From ZC4RG17 sp036380875 (GTDB lineage Bacteria; Actinomycetota; Acidimicrobiia; Spongiisociales; ZC4RG35): a stretch of DNA of 33,599 bases. Numbering within the stretch: the stretch's first letter is position 1; the number at the start of each line of letters is the position of its first letter. The notes under the pieces are model-generated. The model was given only the letters and a program-made list of their open reading frames with translations, did not search any database and was not told the origin of the DNA. The DNA lies in contig DASVDX010000093.1 in assembly GCA_036380875.1 (NCBI GenBank), positions 1 to 33,599 on the forward strand, read 5' to 3'. The translations under genes were made by a program, and so were the position numbers. Of this stretch, positions 16,577 through 24,404 are shown piece by piece.

Positions 16577-16721
16577 GGGTCACGAGAGGTTGGGAGAACG
16601 TGCGATCGATCGGGCCCCCAACGCCATGGCCGGCTGCCCGCAGCGCCGATGATCGGCTGCACCACGCGGATCTGTTCTCGTTCCCCCGGTTCGGGGCCCC
16701 GGACGAGGCTACCGTTCAGAG

Positions 16722-19463
16722 ATGGTCGAGCTTCCCACAGGAACCGCCACGTTCCTCCTCACTGACATCGAAGGCTCGACCCGATTGTGGGAGTCCGACC
16801 CCGAAAAGATGTCCCAGGCGATGGAACGTCATGACTCTGTCATCGATCGACACGTCGCCTCCCGAGGCGGGGTCGTCATCAAAGACCGGGGCGAGGGTGA
16901 CAGCCGCTTTGCCGTCTTCTCCAATCCTGCAAATGCGGTGGCGGCGGCCGTTGCCATTCAGAGGGACTTCACCGAAGAGGGCTGGCCGACGTCCGCTCCC
17001 GTTCGAGTGAGGATCGGTCTGCACACGGGTTACGCCGCTATCCGTGACGGTGACTACTACGGCTCGGCTGTGAATCGGTGTGCCAGGATCCGGTCGCTCG
17101 GGTTCGGCGGGCAGACTCTGCTGTCGGCTGCAACTCATGAGGTCATCAAGGACGAGCCGCTCCCCGAGCGGGTGTCCACTCGGGATCTCGGTCTGCACCG
17201 GCTGAAAGACCTCACTGAGCCAGAGCGCGTCTTTCAAGTGGTGATCGGCGGAATCGACAACGACTTTCCTCCACTGAAATCGCTGAACATCACCGCAAAC
17301 AACCTTCCGGAGCAGCTGACCGAGTTCGTCGGCCGGGAGAGAGAACTGGCCAGGGCTTGCGGCGTCCTGGGTGTTTCCCGCCTCCTCACGATCCTCGCCC
17401 CGGGCGGCGCCGGCAAGACGCGTTTCGCTCTCCAACTGGCTGCCGAGCTGGTCGAGGAGTATCCCCAGGGGGTCTTCCTGATCGAACTGGCCCACATCCC
17501 CTCCGTGGACGACATGGTGCAAGCGATAGCGGAGGCGATAGGAGTGCCACTGTCGACCGATCAACCAGAGTTGGAGCAGCTGTTGCAGTACCTCGCCAAC
17601 AAGCGGCAGCTGCTGGTGATGGACAACTTCGAACATCTCACGGCCGGAGCCGATCTGGTGATCTTCATTCTCCAGGCGGCGCCGGATGTGGACGTGCTGG
17701 TGACCTCGCGGACAAAGCTGAGTATCAGCGGAGAGACGGTCCTGCATCTGCCAGGTCTGGACAGTGATTGGGACACTCCGCAGGAGGCGCTCGATGCGAG
17801 CAGCGTGAAGCTGTTCGTGAACACGGCACGACGCTCGGACCCGGGCTTCACCCTCGAGAAGGCAGATCTCGACGCGGTGCGCGAGATAGTCACTCTCGTC
17901 CAAGGTATGCCGCTCGGCATCATCCTGGCAGCGGCATGGGCCGATTTGCTGCCGATCGAGGACATCGCCGCTGAGATTCGTAAGAGCATCGACTTCTTGG
18001 AGAGCGACCTTCGAGACCTGCCCGAACGACAGGGGAGTATCCGCGCCGTATTCGACTACTCGTGGGCCATGCTCGATGATCACGAGCGCAGCGTCTTCTC
18101 GGCGCTGTCGGTGTTTCGGGGCGGGTTCACGAGGGAGGCGGCCGAGCATGTGGCCGGGGCATCACTGCGGACTCTCGCCAGCCTGACCAGCAAGTCGTTC
18201 TTGACCGCCAATCGGGAAACGGGCCGCTTCGCGATCCACGAACTCCTTCGCCAGTACGGGTCCGGGGAGCTCGCACGTGAGCCCGAGCGGCTGGAGGAGT
18301 CGTCGGATCGTCACGCAGCCTTCTACGCGGATCTGGCGGCTGCGGCATTCAGCGTGATCCGGGAATCCGACCAGCCTCGAGCGCTCAGGATGATGGATGC
18401 CGACATAGAGAACGTCCGGACCGCATGGCGCCGATCTCTCGACCGTCAGCGGCCCGAGGAGGCCCGCCAGTTCATCGAACCATTGTGGTTCCTCTACGAA
18501 ATACGGGGCTGGTTCTCTGCAGCCGACATCTTCAACGAGACCGCAACCGTGTTCGCCGACCGCACAGACGAGATGGGGCGGATGGCGGCTGCGCTCGCTT
18601 CCGGTGCCTACGCCTGGTTCCTGACATTGCTCAGCCAGCCGGACCAGGGAGCACTGTTGGCCTCAGAGGCCGTGAGCAGTCTCCACTCGTCAGGTGATGT
18701 CTCGGCCCAGGCTCTGGCACTGCAAGCGCTCTGCCTGAGCACCATGTACTCGGCACGGATGGAGGAGCACCGCGACGCAGCCGTGGAAGCCCTCGAGGTG
18801 ACACACGGCTCTGGCGACGCCTGGGCGCAAGCCGTTGCCCAGACATGGGCCACCTTCGCTCTCATCGGTGTGGGAGAGACTGCTGACGCGACGCGGGTCG
18901 CCGATGCCGCCCTCGCCCACCTCACAGCGACCAACGAGCATTGGAGCCGAACATTCGTTCACACTGGCCTGGCTCACATCGCAGCTGCTGAGGGCCGGCA
19001 TGGTGAAGTGCTCGAGCACTACCAACAGAGTGTCGTGCTGAGCCGGGAGATCGATTACATCCGCGGTCTGCAATGGGCGCTCAACGGTCTCGGCGGAGCA
19101 TCGGCCGTGGTCGGCGATTTCGAGGAGTCCTACAACTACTACCGGGAGAGCCTGGAGTTGTCATACGACCTCGGCCAGATCCGGGAGATGCTCGGGGTCG
19201 TCAGCAACATCGCCTGCGTGCGCATTGCGATGGGAGACGAAGAGGGCGCGGTCGAGCTCTTGTCGGCCATTCTCGCTGATCCGGCCGGAAGCCAACAGCT
19301 TGCCCTTCAGCCAGCGCCGATACACGCCATCGCGGAGGAGATGTTGACTGACCTCGAATCCCGCCTCGATCCGGAGATTCATGCCGCGGCGTTCGAGCGA
19401 GGTCGGTTCCGAGGGATAGAAGCTCTCGTCCGGGATCTCTTGCTCGTGGCGGATCCCCCATAG
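16722..19463 (+). CDS. Class III adenylate/guanylate cyclase - NB-ARC-like ATPase - TPR regulator
   Basis: The 913-residue protein has three parts. Residues 1-175 are a class III nucleotide cyclase domain. Metal Asp15 lies in FLLTDIEGSTRLWE and Asp60 in GEGDSRFAVF. Lys54 lies in VVIK, and the transition-state pair Asn118/Arg122 in YYGSAVNRCARI. All key residues seem present, so it may be active. Residues 200-500 are a STAND-type ATPase with EFVGRERELARA, P-loop APGGAGKT (226-233), Walker B LLVMDNFEHL (297-306) and a VLVTSRTKLSISGE sensor. From about 560 on come tetratricopeptide-like helical repeats. Such proteins are expected to be ligand-gated switches. TACCGT 6 bp before the ATG and absence of a ribosome site suggest a leaderless mRNA. 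Confidence 0.88.
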   Translation: MVELPTGTATFLLTDIEGSTRLWESDPEKMSQAMERHDSVIDRHVASRGGVVIKDRGEGDSRFAVFSNPANAVAAAVAIQRDFTEEGWPTSAPVRVRIGLHTGYAAIRDGDYYGSAVNRCARIRSLGFGGQTLLSAATHEVIKDEPLPERVSTRDLGLHRLKDLTEPERVFQVVIGGIDNDFPPLKSLNITANNLPEQLTEFVGRERELARACGVLGVSRLLTILAPGGAGKTRFALQLAAELVEEYPQGVFLIELAHIPSVDDMVQAIAEAIGVPLSTDQPELEQLLQYLANKRQLLVMDNFEHLTAGADLVIFILQAAPDVDVLVTSRTKLSISGETVLHLPGLDSDWDTPQEALDASSVKLFVNTARRSDPGFTLEKADLDAVREIVTLVQGMPLGIILAAAWADLLPIEDIAAEIRKSIDFLESDLRDLPERQGSIRAVFDYSWAMLDDHERSVFSALSVFRGGFTREAAEHVAGASLRTLASLTSKSFLTANRETGRFAIHELLRQYGSGELAREPERLEESSDRHAAFYADLAAAAFSVIRESDQPRALRMMDADIENVRTAWRRSLDRQRPEEARQFIEPLWFLYEIRGWFSAADIFNETATVFADRTDEMGRMAAALASGAYAWFLTLLSQPDQGALLASEAVSSLHSSGDVSAQALALQALCLSTMYSARMEEHRDAAVEALEVTHGSGDAWAQAVAQTWATFALIGVGETADATRVADAALAHLTATNEHWSRTFVHTGLAHIAAAEGRHGEVLEHYQQSVVLSREIDYIRGLQWALNGLGGASAVVGDFEESYNYYRESLELSYDLGQIREMLGVVSNIACVRIAMGDEEGAVELLSAILADPAGSQQLALQPAPIHAIAEEMLTDLESRLDPEIHAAAFERGRFRGIEALVRDLLLVADPP

Positions 19464-19534
19464 CCCGGTGGCCCCCGAGTTTCCACGTGGATCGGGATGG
19501 TCATACGTGCCAGCAGCCTGGAGGCTGGGTGCCA

Positions 19535-20305
19535 TCATGGCTCGATCACTATGGACTCGAGAATGGTGCGACGTTCGTCGAGGTCCTCTTCCGGTGAGCC
19601 CGAGGACGCCTCTGCAGCGATCATCAGCCGAGTGCCTTCTACGTCGAGAATCCAGAACTCCTCGGTGTAGCCAGGGCCCGTGTAGCCGTAGAACGCGTCG
19701 TCTGGTGTCTCGTCGAATGGTGCAACCCAGCTCTTGAGTTGCCCTCCGATGCATTCGGCGAACCGAAGGCTTCCACCGAATTCTTCGACCGGGAGATCGG
19801 GCACGGTGAGCTCCAGGTGTTTCCCGGAGAAGCCGTAGGCGGTGACGTCCTCCGGAGGAGACGTCACTTGGAACGGGGCTAGCTCAGCCAGGGCCGTTGC
19901 CAGGTCGTCGACGCTCGGACCCACCGGCGGATCCTGGTGCGAGTGGTCGCGGCAGGCGTCGCTGACCAGGTTGTTCACCGTGGTGATGCTGACCCCGACG
20001 TGCCCTTCCTCCCCGTGCGACCCGGTGGCGGCGGGCTTGAACGTGCCTGCCCACTGGGACCAACCCTCCTCGGGAACCACGTATATCACTCGGAGTGGGG
20101 TGGATTGGTCGAAGTCGGGGTCGATGAAGTAAGTGCCCGGCTCCACGGGCTGAAGGCTCGGTAGGGCCCACATGTCCTGGACGTCTCGACTCTGGTCGAC
20201 GACAGTCGTCATCGACGTCGCTGGTGGAGGGTCGGCGCCAGGTCCGCAGGCGGTGAGCGCGACTATCAGCGACCCGAGGAGCACTCCTCGATGGCGAGTG
20301 TCCAT
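19535..20305 (-). CDS. Putative lipoprotein of unknown function
   Basis: The 256-residue protein starts with a lipoprotein signal (lipobox LTAC, Cys20) followed by a Pro/Ala-rich spacer. The mature part carries PVEPGTYFIDPDFDQSTPLR, then VIYVVPEEGWSQWAGTFK, a central SPPEDVTAYGFSGKHLELTV, and ends DERRTILESIVIEP. The pattern of a substrate-like pocket protein ending in a short 'SIVIEP' helix recalls uncharacterised actinobacterial lipoproteins with a YFID motif; I give no function. AGGAAGGA lies 8 bp before the ATG, a good start. It converges with the cyclase gene; the 71-bp gap between them holds only a short CAGCCT/AGGCTG repeat. Confidence 0.75.
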   Translation of the reverse strand: MDTRHRGVLLGSLIVALTACGPGADPPPATSMTTVVDQSRDVQDMWALPSLQPVEPGTYFIDPDFDQSTPLRVIYVVPEEGWSQWAGTFKPAATGSHGEEGHVGVSITTVNNLVSDACRDHSHQDPPVGPSVDDLATALAELAPFQVTSPPEDVTAYGFSGKHLELTVPDLPVEEFGGSLRFAECIGGQLKSWVAPFDETPDDAFYGYTGPGYTEEFWILDVEGTRLMIAAEASSGSPEEDLDERRTILESIVIEP

Positions 20306-20523
20306 GTCGTCGATCCTTCCTCGTCGTCGACTGACCAGCCGACAACGGCCTCGGCCCCGTGATGAACACTACGTCGGCACGAAAAGCGATGTCGGAGCCG
20401 TCCGGTTGGTGTCCTGGGCTCAGCCCGTGAGCTGATCTCTGTGCGATTCACACGAACATCCACGGACTTCGCTCATCTCGTGGTTCGGCTGGAGCAGGTT
20501 GCTGGAAGGTTCGAGGTCGTTTG

Positions 20524-20529
20524 TAGGTT
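20524..20529 (+). promoter_or_regulatory. Candidate -10 hexamer for the rhodanese-led operon
   Basis: TAGGTT (20524-20529) fits TANNNT and ends 9 bp before the ATG at 20539; no ribosome site precedes that ATG. The rest of 20306-20538 holds nothing I can identify. Confidence 0.35.
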
Positions 20530-20538
20530 GGGGACGTA

Positions 20539-20895
20539 ATGGCATCGATGAGCCCACCGCACCGTGACGAGCCCGTCCGGACGATCGGCCGGGACGAGCT
20601 CTGGGAGAAGATCCAGCGCGGTGACGCGTTTCGGCTGGTGATGGCCCTCAACGAGTGGGCGTTCCGGGCGAAGCACCTCCCCGGATCGGAGCACTTCAAC
20701 ACTCCGGAGGAGCTCTTCGCGTCGATCGGTCCCGGCGAAGAGGTCGTCGTCTACTGCACGAGCCACGACTGTCACGCCAGCGTCGCGCTTTACTGGGCTT
20801 TGCTGGAGGCCGGATACCAGAACGTGAAGCGGTACGCCGGTGGGCTGACTGACTGGGAGTCGGCGGGCCTGCCTTTGGAGGGAGAGTGGACATGA
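20539..20895 (+). CDS. Single-domain rhodanese-like sulfurtransferase
   Basis: The 118-residue protein is a one-domain rhodanese. The catalytic loop is VVYCTSHDCHAS with Cys73 as the persulfide-carrying residue after the strand EEVVVYC. HLPGSEHFNTPEEL (about 47-60) matches the CDC25-like 'GHIPGA.. P' segment, and AGYQNVKRYAGGLTDWESAG is the conserved C-terminal helix-turn. It would transfer sulfane sulfur in the cytoplasm; acceptor unknown. It is followed 31 bp later by a sulfite-oxidase-like gene, which places it in a sulfur/redox group. Confidence 0.9.
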   Translation: MASMSPPHRDEPVRTIGRDELWEKIQRGDAFRLVMALNEWAFRAKHLPGSEHFNTPEELFASIGPGEEVVVYCTSHDCHASVALYWALLEAGYQNVKRYAGGLTDWESAGLPLEGEWT

Positions 20896-20926
20896 TCGGC
20901 CCATGTCCGACGGAGAGGAGCAGGCA

Positions 20927-21532
20927 ATGAGCTTCGTGACCCGCGGCTTCCGCGGCCGTCGCCGGGACGAAGGCCCCGAGGGCCGGGTACCTCCCGGCCA
21001 GTACGTCACCGCAGACTTCCCGGTCCTGTCCGCGGGCCCGACGCCCCGGATCCCATTCGATGATTGGGAGCTCACCGTGAGGGACCGCGATGGCATCGAG
21101 GTCGCCTGGACCTGGGACGAGTTCCAGGAGCTTCCCACTGAGCGAGTCACCGTCGACATCCACTGCGTGACGAAGTGGTCGAAGCTCGACACGACGTGGG
21201 AAGGGGTGTCGTTGGATGTGCTCCTCGCCGACTTCGACACGGAGAGCGGATACGCCCTGGTCCGCTCCTACGGCGACTACACGACGAACCTCCCTCTCGC
21301 TGACCTGACCGGTGGCAAGGCCTGGGTCGCCTATGCCTACGACGACGAGCCGTTGGCCCCCGAACACGGCGGTCCGGCTCGCCTACTCGTCCCCCACCTC
21401 TACTTCTGGAAGAGCGCCAAGTGGGTGAAGGAGGTGGTGCTGGTCGATCGCGACACCCCGGGGTTCTGGGAGCGGTACGGGTATCACAACTACGGGGACC
21501 CATGGCGCGAACAGCGCTACGCGGGCGACTGA
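20927..21532 (+). CDS. Sulfite oxidase-like molybdopterin oxidoreductase
   Basis: The 201-residue protein has the oxidoreductase molybdopterin-binding fold of the sulfite oxidase/YedY superfamily. The expected Mo-coordinating Cys is Cys80 in VTVDIHCVTKWSKLDTTWEG. LVPHLYFWKSAKWVKEV follows in the usual cofactor-binding place, and PGQYVTADFPVLSAGPTP lies at the N-terminus. There is no signal peptide or dimerisation domain, so it is a short cytoplasmic type whose substrate is not known. ATG at 20927 was preferred to 20903 because AGGAG stands 6 bp before it. The gene overlaps the following reductase gene by 31 bp, suggesting the pair works together. Confidence 0.9.
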   Translation: MSFVTRGFRGRRRDEGPEGRVPPGQYVTADFPVLSAGPTPRIPFDDWELTVRDRDGIEVAWTWDEFQELPTERVTVDIHCVTKWSKLDTTWEGVSLDVLLADFDTESGYALVRSYGDYTTNLPLADLTGGKAWVAYAYDDEPLAPEHGGPARLLVPHLYFWKSAKWVKEVVLVDRDTPGFWERYGYHNYGDPWREQRYAGD

Positions 21533-22260
21533 GCTGGCTCGTAGCCGAGGTCGTCGAACTCATCGATGAGACGCCGCGGGTGCGAAGCGTCGTCTTCGAC
21601 GTCCCGGGCTGGACCGGGCATCTCCCCGGCCAGCACGTCGACATCCGTCTCACCGCCGAAGACGGCTACCAGGCGCAGCGTTCCTATTCCATCGCCGCCC
21701 CCGAGGACGGAGACCGGGTGGTGATCACGGTGGAACGGGTCGACGAGGGAGAGGTGTCGCCGTTTCTGGTCGAGGATCTGATGGTGGGCGACCGGATCGA
21801 GTTGAGGGGACCCATCGGTGGGTACTTCGTGTGGGAACCCGGGTCGGGCCAGCCCGTCCAGTTGCTGGCCGGTGGGAGCGGGATCGCTCCACTCATGGCG
21901 ATGATCCGGGCCGCGGCAGCATCACCCGGGCCGGAGTCGATCCGGTTGCTCTCCTCGGCGCGGACCGAAGACGACCTCATCTACCGCAAGGAACTCGACT
22001 CCCTGGCCGAGCGGGACAGCCGATTGGACATCACCTACACCCTCACCCGCGGCCACGGCCCGGGATGGAAGGGTCAAGTGGGACGTGTCGACCGGGTCAT
22101 GCTCGAGCGGTTCGCCTGGCCGCCCGAGGTGGAACCGAGTTGTTATGTGTGCGGTCCCACCGGATTCGTGGAGACCGTCGCTTCGATCCTGGTGGACCTG
22201 GGCCACCCCCCCGATCGGGTCAGAACCGAGCGCTTTGGACCGTCGGGTGGGCACCCATGA
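21502..22260 (+). CDS. Ferredoxin-NADP reductase-type FAD/NAD(P) oxidoreductase
   Basis: The 252-residue flavoprotein has both halves of the FNR fold. The FAD part has LPGQHVDIRL (41-50) and RSYSIA (60-65). The NAD(P) part has LLAGGSGIAP (121-130) and CYVCGPTGFVE near residue 218, and the terminal ERFGPSG. No 2Fe-2S domain is attached, so electrons would pass to or from a separate partner, most simply the molybdoprotein encoded just upstream. Its ATG lies inside the end of that gene, and its own stop overlaps the next gene by 4 bp. Confidence 0.9.
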   Translation: MARTALRGRLSWLVAEVVELIDETPRVRSVVFDVPGWTGHLPGQHVDIRLTAEDGYQAQRSYSIAAPEDGDRVVITVERVDEGEVSPFLVEDLMVGDRIELRGPIGGYFVWEPGSGQPVQLLAGGSGIAPLMAMIRAAAASPGPESIRLLSSARTEDDLIYRKELDSLAERDSRLDITYTLTRGHGPGWKGQVGRVDRVMLERFAWPPEVEPSCYVCGPTGFVETVASILVDLGHPPDRVRTERFGPSGGHP

Positions 22261-22520
22261 CCGAGACTCACGTCGACGGCAACGCCCTGGGCGGGCTCTT
22301 CATCGACATGTTCGGGCGGGAGATGACCGACCAACTCGGCTGCTGCGGCGAATGTGGCAACGTCAGCGCCTTCGGTGCCGTCCGCGTCTTTCGGGGTCCC
22401 GGCTTGGTCCTCCGCTGCCCCTTCTGCGGGAAGGTGGCGATGGTGATCGTGGGGACAGCTGACGGGTTGCGTGTCACCCTCGGGTCGCTGCAATGGATCG
22501 CGATCGACCACTGGGCTTGA
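22257..22520 (+). CDS. DUF6510-like zinc-ribbon protein
   Basis: The 87-residue protein carries two CxxC pairs, Cys30-x2-Cys33 (CCGECGN) and Cys54-x2-Cys57 (CPFCGK), a treble-clef or zinc-ribbon spacing. The start TETHVDGNALGGLFIDMFG and strand RVFRGPGLVLRCPFC agree with my memory of the DUF6510 family, which often follows sulfite-oxidase-like and FNR-like genes in actinobacteria. Function unknown; a scaffold or electron-transfer accessory role is inference. The ATGA overlap with the reductase gene shows translational coupling. Confidence 0.85.
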   Translation: MTETHVDGNALGGLFIDMFGREMTDQLGCCGECGNVSAFGAVRVFRGPGLVLRCPFCGKVAMVIVGTADGLRVTLGSLQWIAIDHWA

Positions 22521-22701
22521 CGAACGCTCTGTCTCGCGGAGTCGACTCGCCGAGAGCGGGAGGTGGGGCCGATCTGCTGCCCCCGTAGCCGAGACCGACC
22601 GGCATGGCCATGAGTCCGCCGAGAAACAGGAGAACGTCGCCGAAGCTTCGCTTCGAGGCGCCTCTTTGCGCCTCGGGCTGCGGCGAAGCTTCCGGCTCCA
22701 T
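22474..22701 (-). CDS. Possible small one-helix membrane protein (uncertain)
   Basis: An ATG at 22701 with GAGGA 7 bp upstream opens a 75-residue frame. It has a charged start, one hydrophobic segment (DVLLFLGGLMAMPVGLGY) and a basic tail. It overlaps the DUF6510 gene by 47 bp and contains the large inverted repeat listed next. Random open frames of this length are common in GC-rich DNA, so I rate it low. Confidence 0.25.
   Translation of the reverse strand: MEPEASPQPEAQRGASKRSFGDVLLFLGGLMAMPVGLGYGGSRSAPPPALGESTPRDRAFVKPSGRSRSIAATRG
22642..22692. repeat. Nested inverted repeat after the sulfur/redox operon
   Basis: An inner perfect 8-bp stem CGAGGCGC/GCGCCTCG (22654-22661 and 22668-22675, 6-nt loop) lies inside an outer 9-bp pair GAAGCTTCG/CGAAGCTTC (22642-22650 and 22684-22692). 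It lies 120-170 bp past the DUF6510 stop and before the convergent VOC gene's 3' end. No T tract follows, so a role in termination or mRNA stability is only possible. Confidence 0.5.
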
Positions 22702-22749
22702 GGCCCGATCCTCAGGCCGGGGCCGGCTCACCGCCAGAGGACAACCTCC

Positions 22750-23184
22750 CTAGAAGAACTGGTCGATCAGGATCTGGTTGCCGTCGGGGTCCTTCGGCGT
22801 CACGAAGGCCGGACCAGTGTCTCCCGCGTCCGGGGAAATGGGAGTCTCGACCATGACACCGGCAGCTTCGAGCCGCGCCTGGATCTCCCGCACATCGGGG
22901 AACTGCTCGAGACGCTCCATTCGGTTCGTGAGCCCTGGGTTGAAGGTGAGGATGTTGCCTTCGAACATCCCACTGAAGATCCCGATGGTCGACTCGCCGT
23001 TCTTCAGGATCAGGTACCCGTGGTCGATGTCGCCCCCTGTCACTTCGAAGCCCAGCGCTTCGTAGAACGCCCGTGACCGGGCTAGGTCGGCTACGTCGAG
23101 GCTGATCGAGAACGCACCCAGTTCCATCGTTCCGGGAAGGTCGGGATCAGCGGAGGGGACGCGGGGAAGATCGTCGAAGTCCAT
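22750..23184 (-). CDS. VOC (glyoxalase/bleomycin-resistance fold) family protein
   Basis: The 144-residue protein has the paired beta-alpha-beta-beta-beta units of the vicinal-oxygen-chelate fold: ELGAFSISLDVADLARSRAF, YEALGFEVTGGD, and in the second half GPAFVTPKDPDGNQILIDQF. The PDGN-x-ILIDQ ending is common in uncharacterised VOC proteins. A metal centre is likely (His/Glu/Gln positions not certain by eye). Substrate unknown. ATG at 23184 is supported by GGAGG 7 bp upstream. It is divergent from the HdeD-like gene. Confidence 0.88.
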   Translation of the reverse strand: MDFDDLPRVPSADPDLPGTMELGAFSISLDVADLARSRAFYEALGFEVTGGDIDHGYLILKNGESTIGIFSGMFEGNILTFNPGLTNRMERLEQFPDVREIQARLEAAGVMVETPISPDAGDTGPAFVTPKDPDGNQILIDQFF

Positions 23185-23346
23185 CAGGCTGCCTCCGCAG
23201 TAGGGTCCGCAGAGCGTCGTAGCGGACCGTCGACTTGTCAACAGTCGGGCACTCGTCGGGCGTCCCCCAAAGACTCAGGATCACGCGTAGGGTGGGCACA
23301 GTTGCCGCCCGCTCGTCGAGCGGCCTCGCCAACCGCAGGAGGCGCA

Positions 23347-23928
23347 ATGCTCGAAATCGCTCGTCGGAGCTGGTGGGTCTTTCTCGTTCGCGGATTGCTC
23401 GCGATCGTGTTCGGGATCCTGGCCCTCACGTGGCCACAGATGACCATCCTGGCTCTCGTCACCCTGTTCGGTGCATACGTTCTGGTGGACGGGTTCTTGG
23501 ATATCGGCGCGGCCATCACCGGTCGAGATGCCAGTGGCCCGATCACTGCCGGCAGCCGGATCCTCATCGCGGTGGTAGGGCTGATCAGCGTCGCAGCTGG
23601 GCTCGTCGCCTTTTTCTGGCCGGGGATGACGGCGCTCGTACTGCTGTTCGTGATCGCTTGGTGGGCGATCCTCAGAGGAGTCCTCGAGATCGCCGCCGCC
23701 TGGCGGCTGCGAGCCGAACTGACGAACGAGTGGATGTGGGTGCTGAGCGGCCTGCTCTCGGTGGCTTTGGGAGTCGTCCTCATCGCCAACCCCGGAGTGG
23801 GAGCGCTCGCCGTGGTCTTCTGGATCGGGATCTTCGCCATCGCCTGGGGTGTGGCGCTCTGTGTCGTCGCATTCAGGCTGCGTTCGGCTGCCGGTACGAC
23901 TACGTGGTCTGCACCGGCCGCAGGCTGA
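23347..23928 (+). CDS. HdeD/DUF308-family membrane protein
   Basis: The 193-residue protein has six hydrophobic helices in three pairs, the HdeD pattern. The first pair starts SWWVFLVRGLLAIVFGILAL and shows TWPQMTILALVTLFGAYVLVDG. The second pair has TWPQ replaced by FWPGMTALVLLFVIAWWAIL and RGVLEIAAAWRLR. The third repeats ..LSGLLSVALGVVLIANPGVGA. HdeD is linked to acid-stress membrane function in enterobacteria; in actinobacteria the role is unproved. AGGAGG precedes the ATG at 23347 and TAGGGT (23288-23293) is a plausible -10 about 55 bp upstream. Confidence 0.9.
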   Translation: MLEIARRSWWVFLVRGLLAIVFGILALTWPQMTILALVTLFGAYVLVDGFLDIGAAITGRDASGPITAGSRILIAVVGLISVAAGLVAFFWPGMTALVLLFVIAWWAILRGVLEIAAAWRLRAELTNEWMWVLSGLLSVALGVVLIANPGVGALAVVFWIGIFAIAWGVALCVVAFRLRSAAGTTTWSAPAAG

Positions 23929-24031
23929 TTCTGGAGGGAGCATTACGGAAGATTCCCGACAGTCGTGTGCGCGCTCGCCAAGACCGTGGCAGGGTTCGAA
24001 GCTCAGTTGTTGTCGGGCCGAACCTGGGGTG

Positions 24032-24331
24032 ACCTGCCTCGTTTTCGACGACATCTCGGCGGCGGAGTGTGCGCTCGCCCTGCAGGACACCGTGAAGGGG
24101 ATCGACCTCGCTCGAGTGGGTTTGTCTGGGCTCCGTGGCATGCGGGTAGCCGCCCATGCCGCCCCGGTCTTCGATGGCTGGGACCCTGTGGCCGGCACCC
24201 GTCTTCGGCGCGGGAGTCACCCAAACCGCCCGAAGTCGCACTACGTCGGAACTCTCGAGACAGCCAAGGGATACGGCGCTCTGCTCCTCTACAGCCTGCG
24301 GTCCCGTCGCCCGTCAGTGAGCGGTTCGTAG
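24032..24331 (+). pseudogene. Decayed fragment of a nucleotide-cyclase-homology domain
   Basis: Between HdeD and the sigma gene a 476-bp stretch (23929-24404) has no intact gene. One frame of it reads LVFDDISAAECALALQDTV, then LRGMRVAAHAAPVFDGWDP, VAGTRLRRGSHPNR, and after an apparent gap HYVGTLETAKGYGALLLYSL, ending at a TAG at 24331. These blocks follow, in order, the cyclase-homology domain that precedes large helical effector regions in some bacterial proteins (patterns such as HAGPVF..DP..G...GSHVNR and YVGT..AKGYG..). The N-terminal metal-binding part, about 50 residues between the two blocks, and any start codon are missing, so it is best read as a relic. The family assignment is from memory and by eye. 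Confidence 0.6.
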
Positions 24332-24404
24332 GAGCACCGCGATCGTGTACCGGCGGGCGCTGGCATGCATCGACGAACAGATCGCCGGCATGCAGGAATC
24401 CCGG

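Noticed and set aside
20361..20435. Short plus frame reading EHYVGTKSDVGAV, similar to HYVGT in the cyclase relic
   Set aside because: Only five residues agree and nothing else in the flanks supports a second relic.
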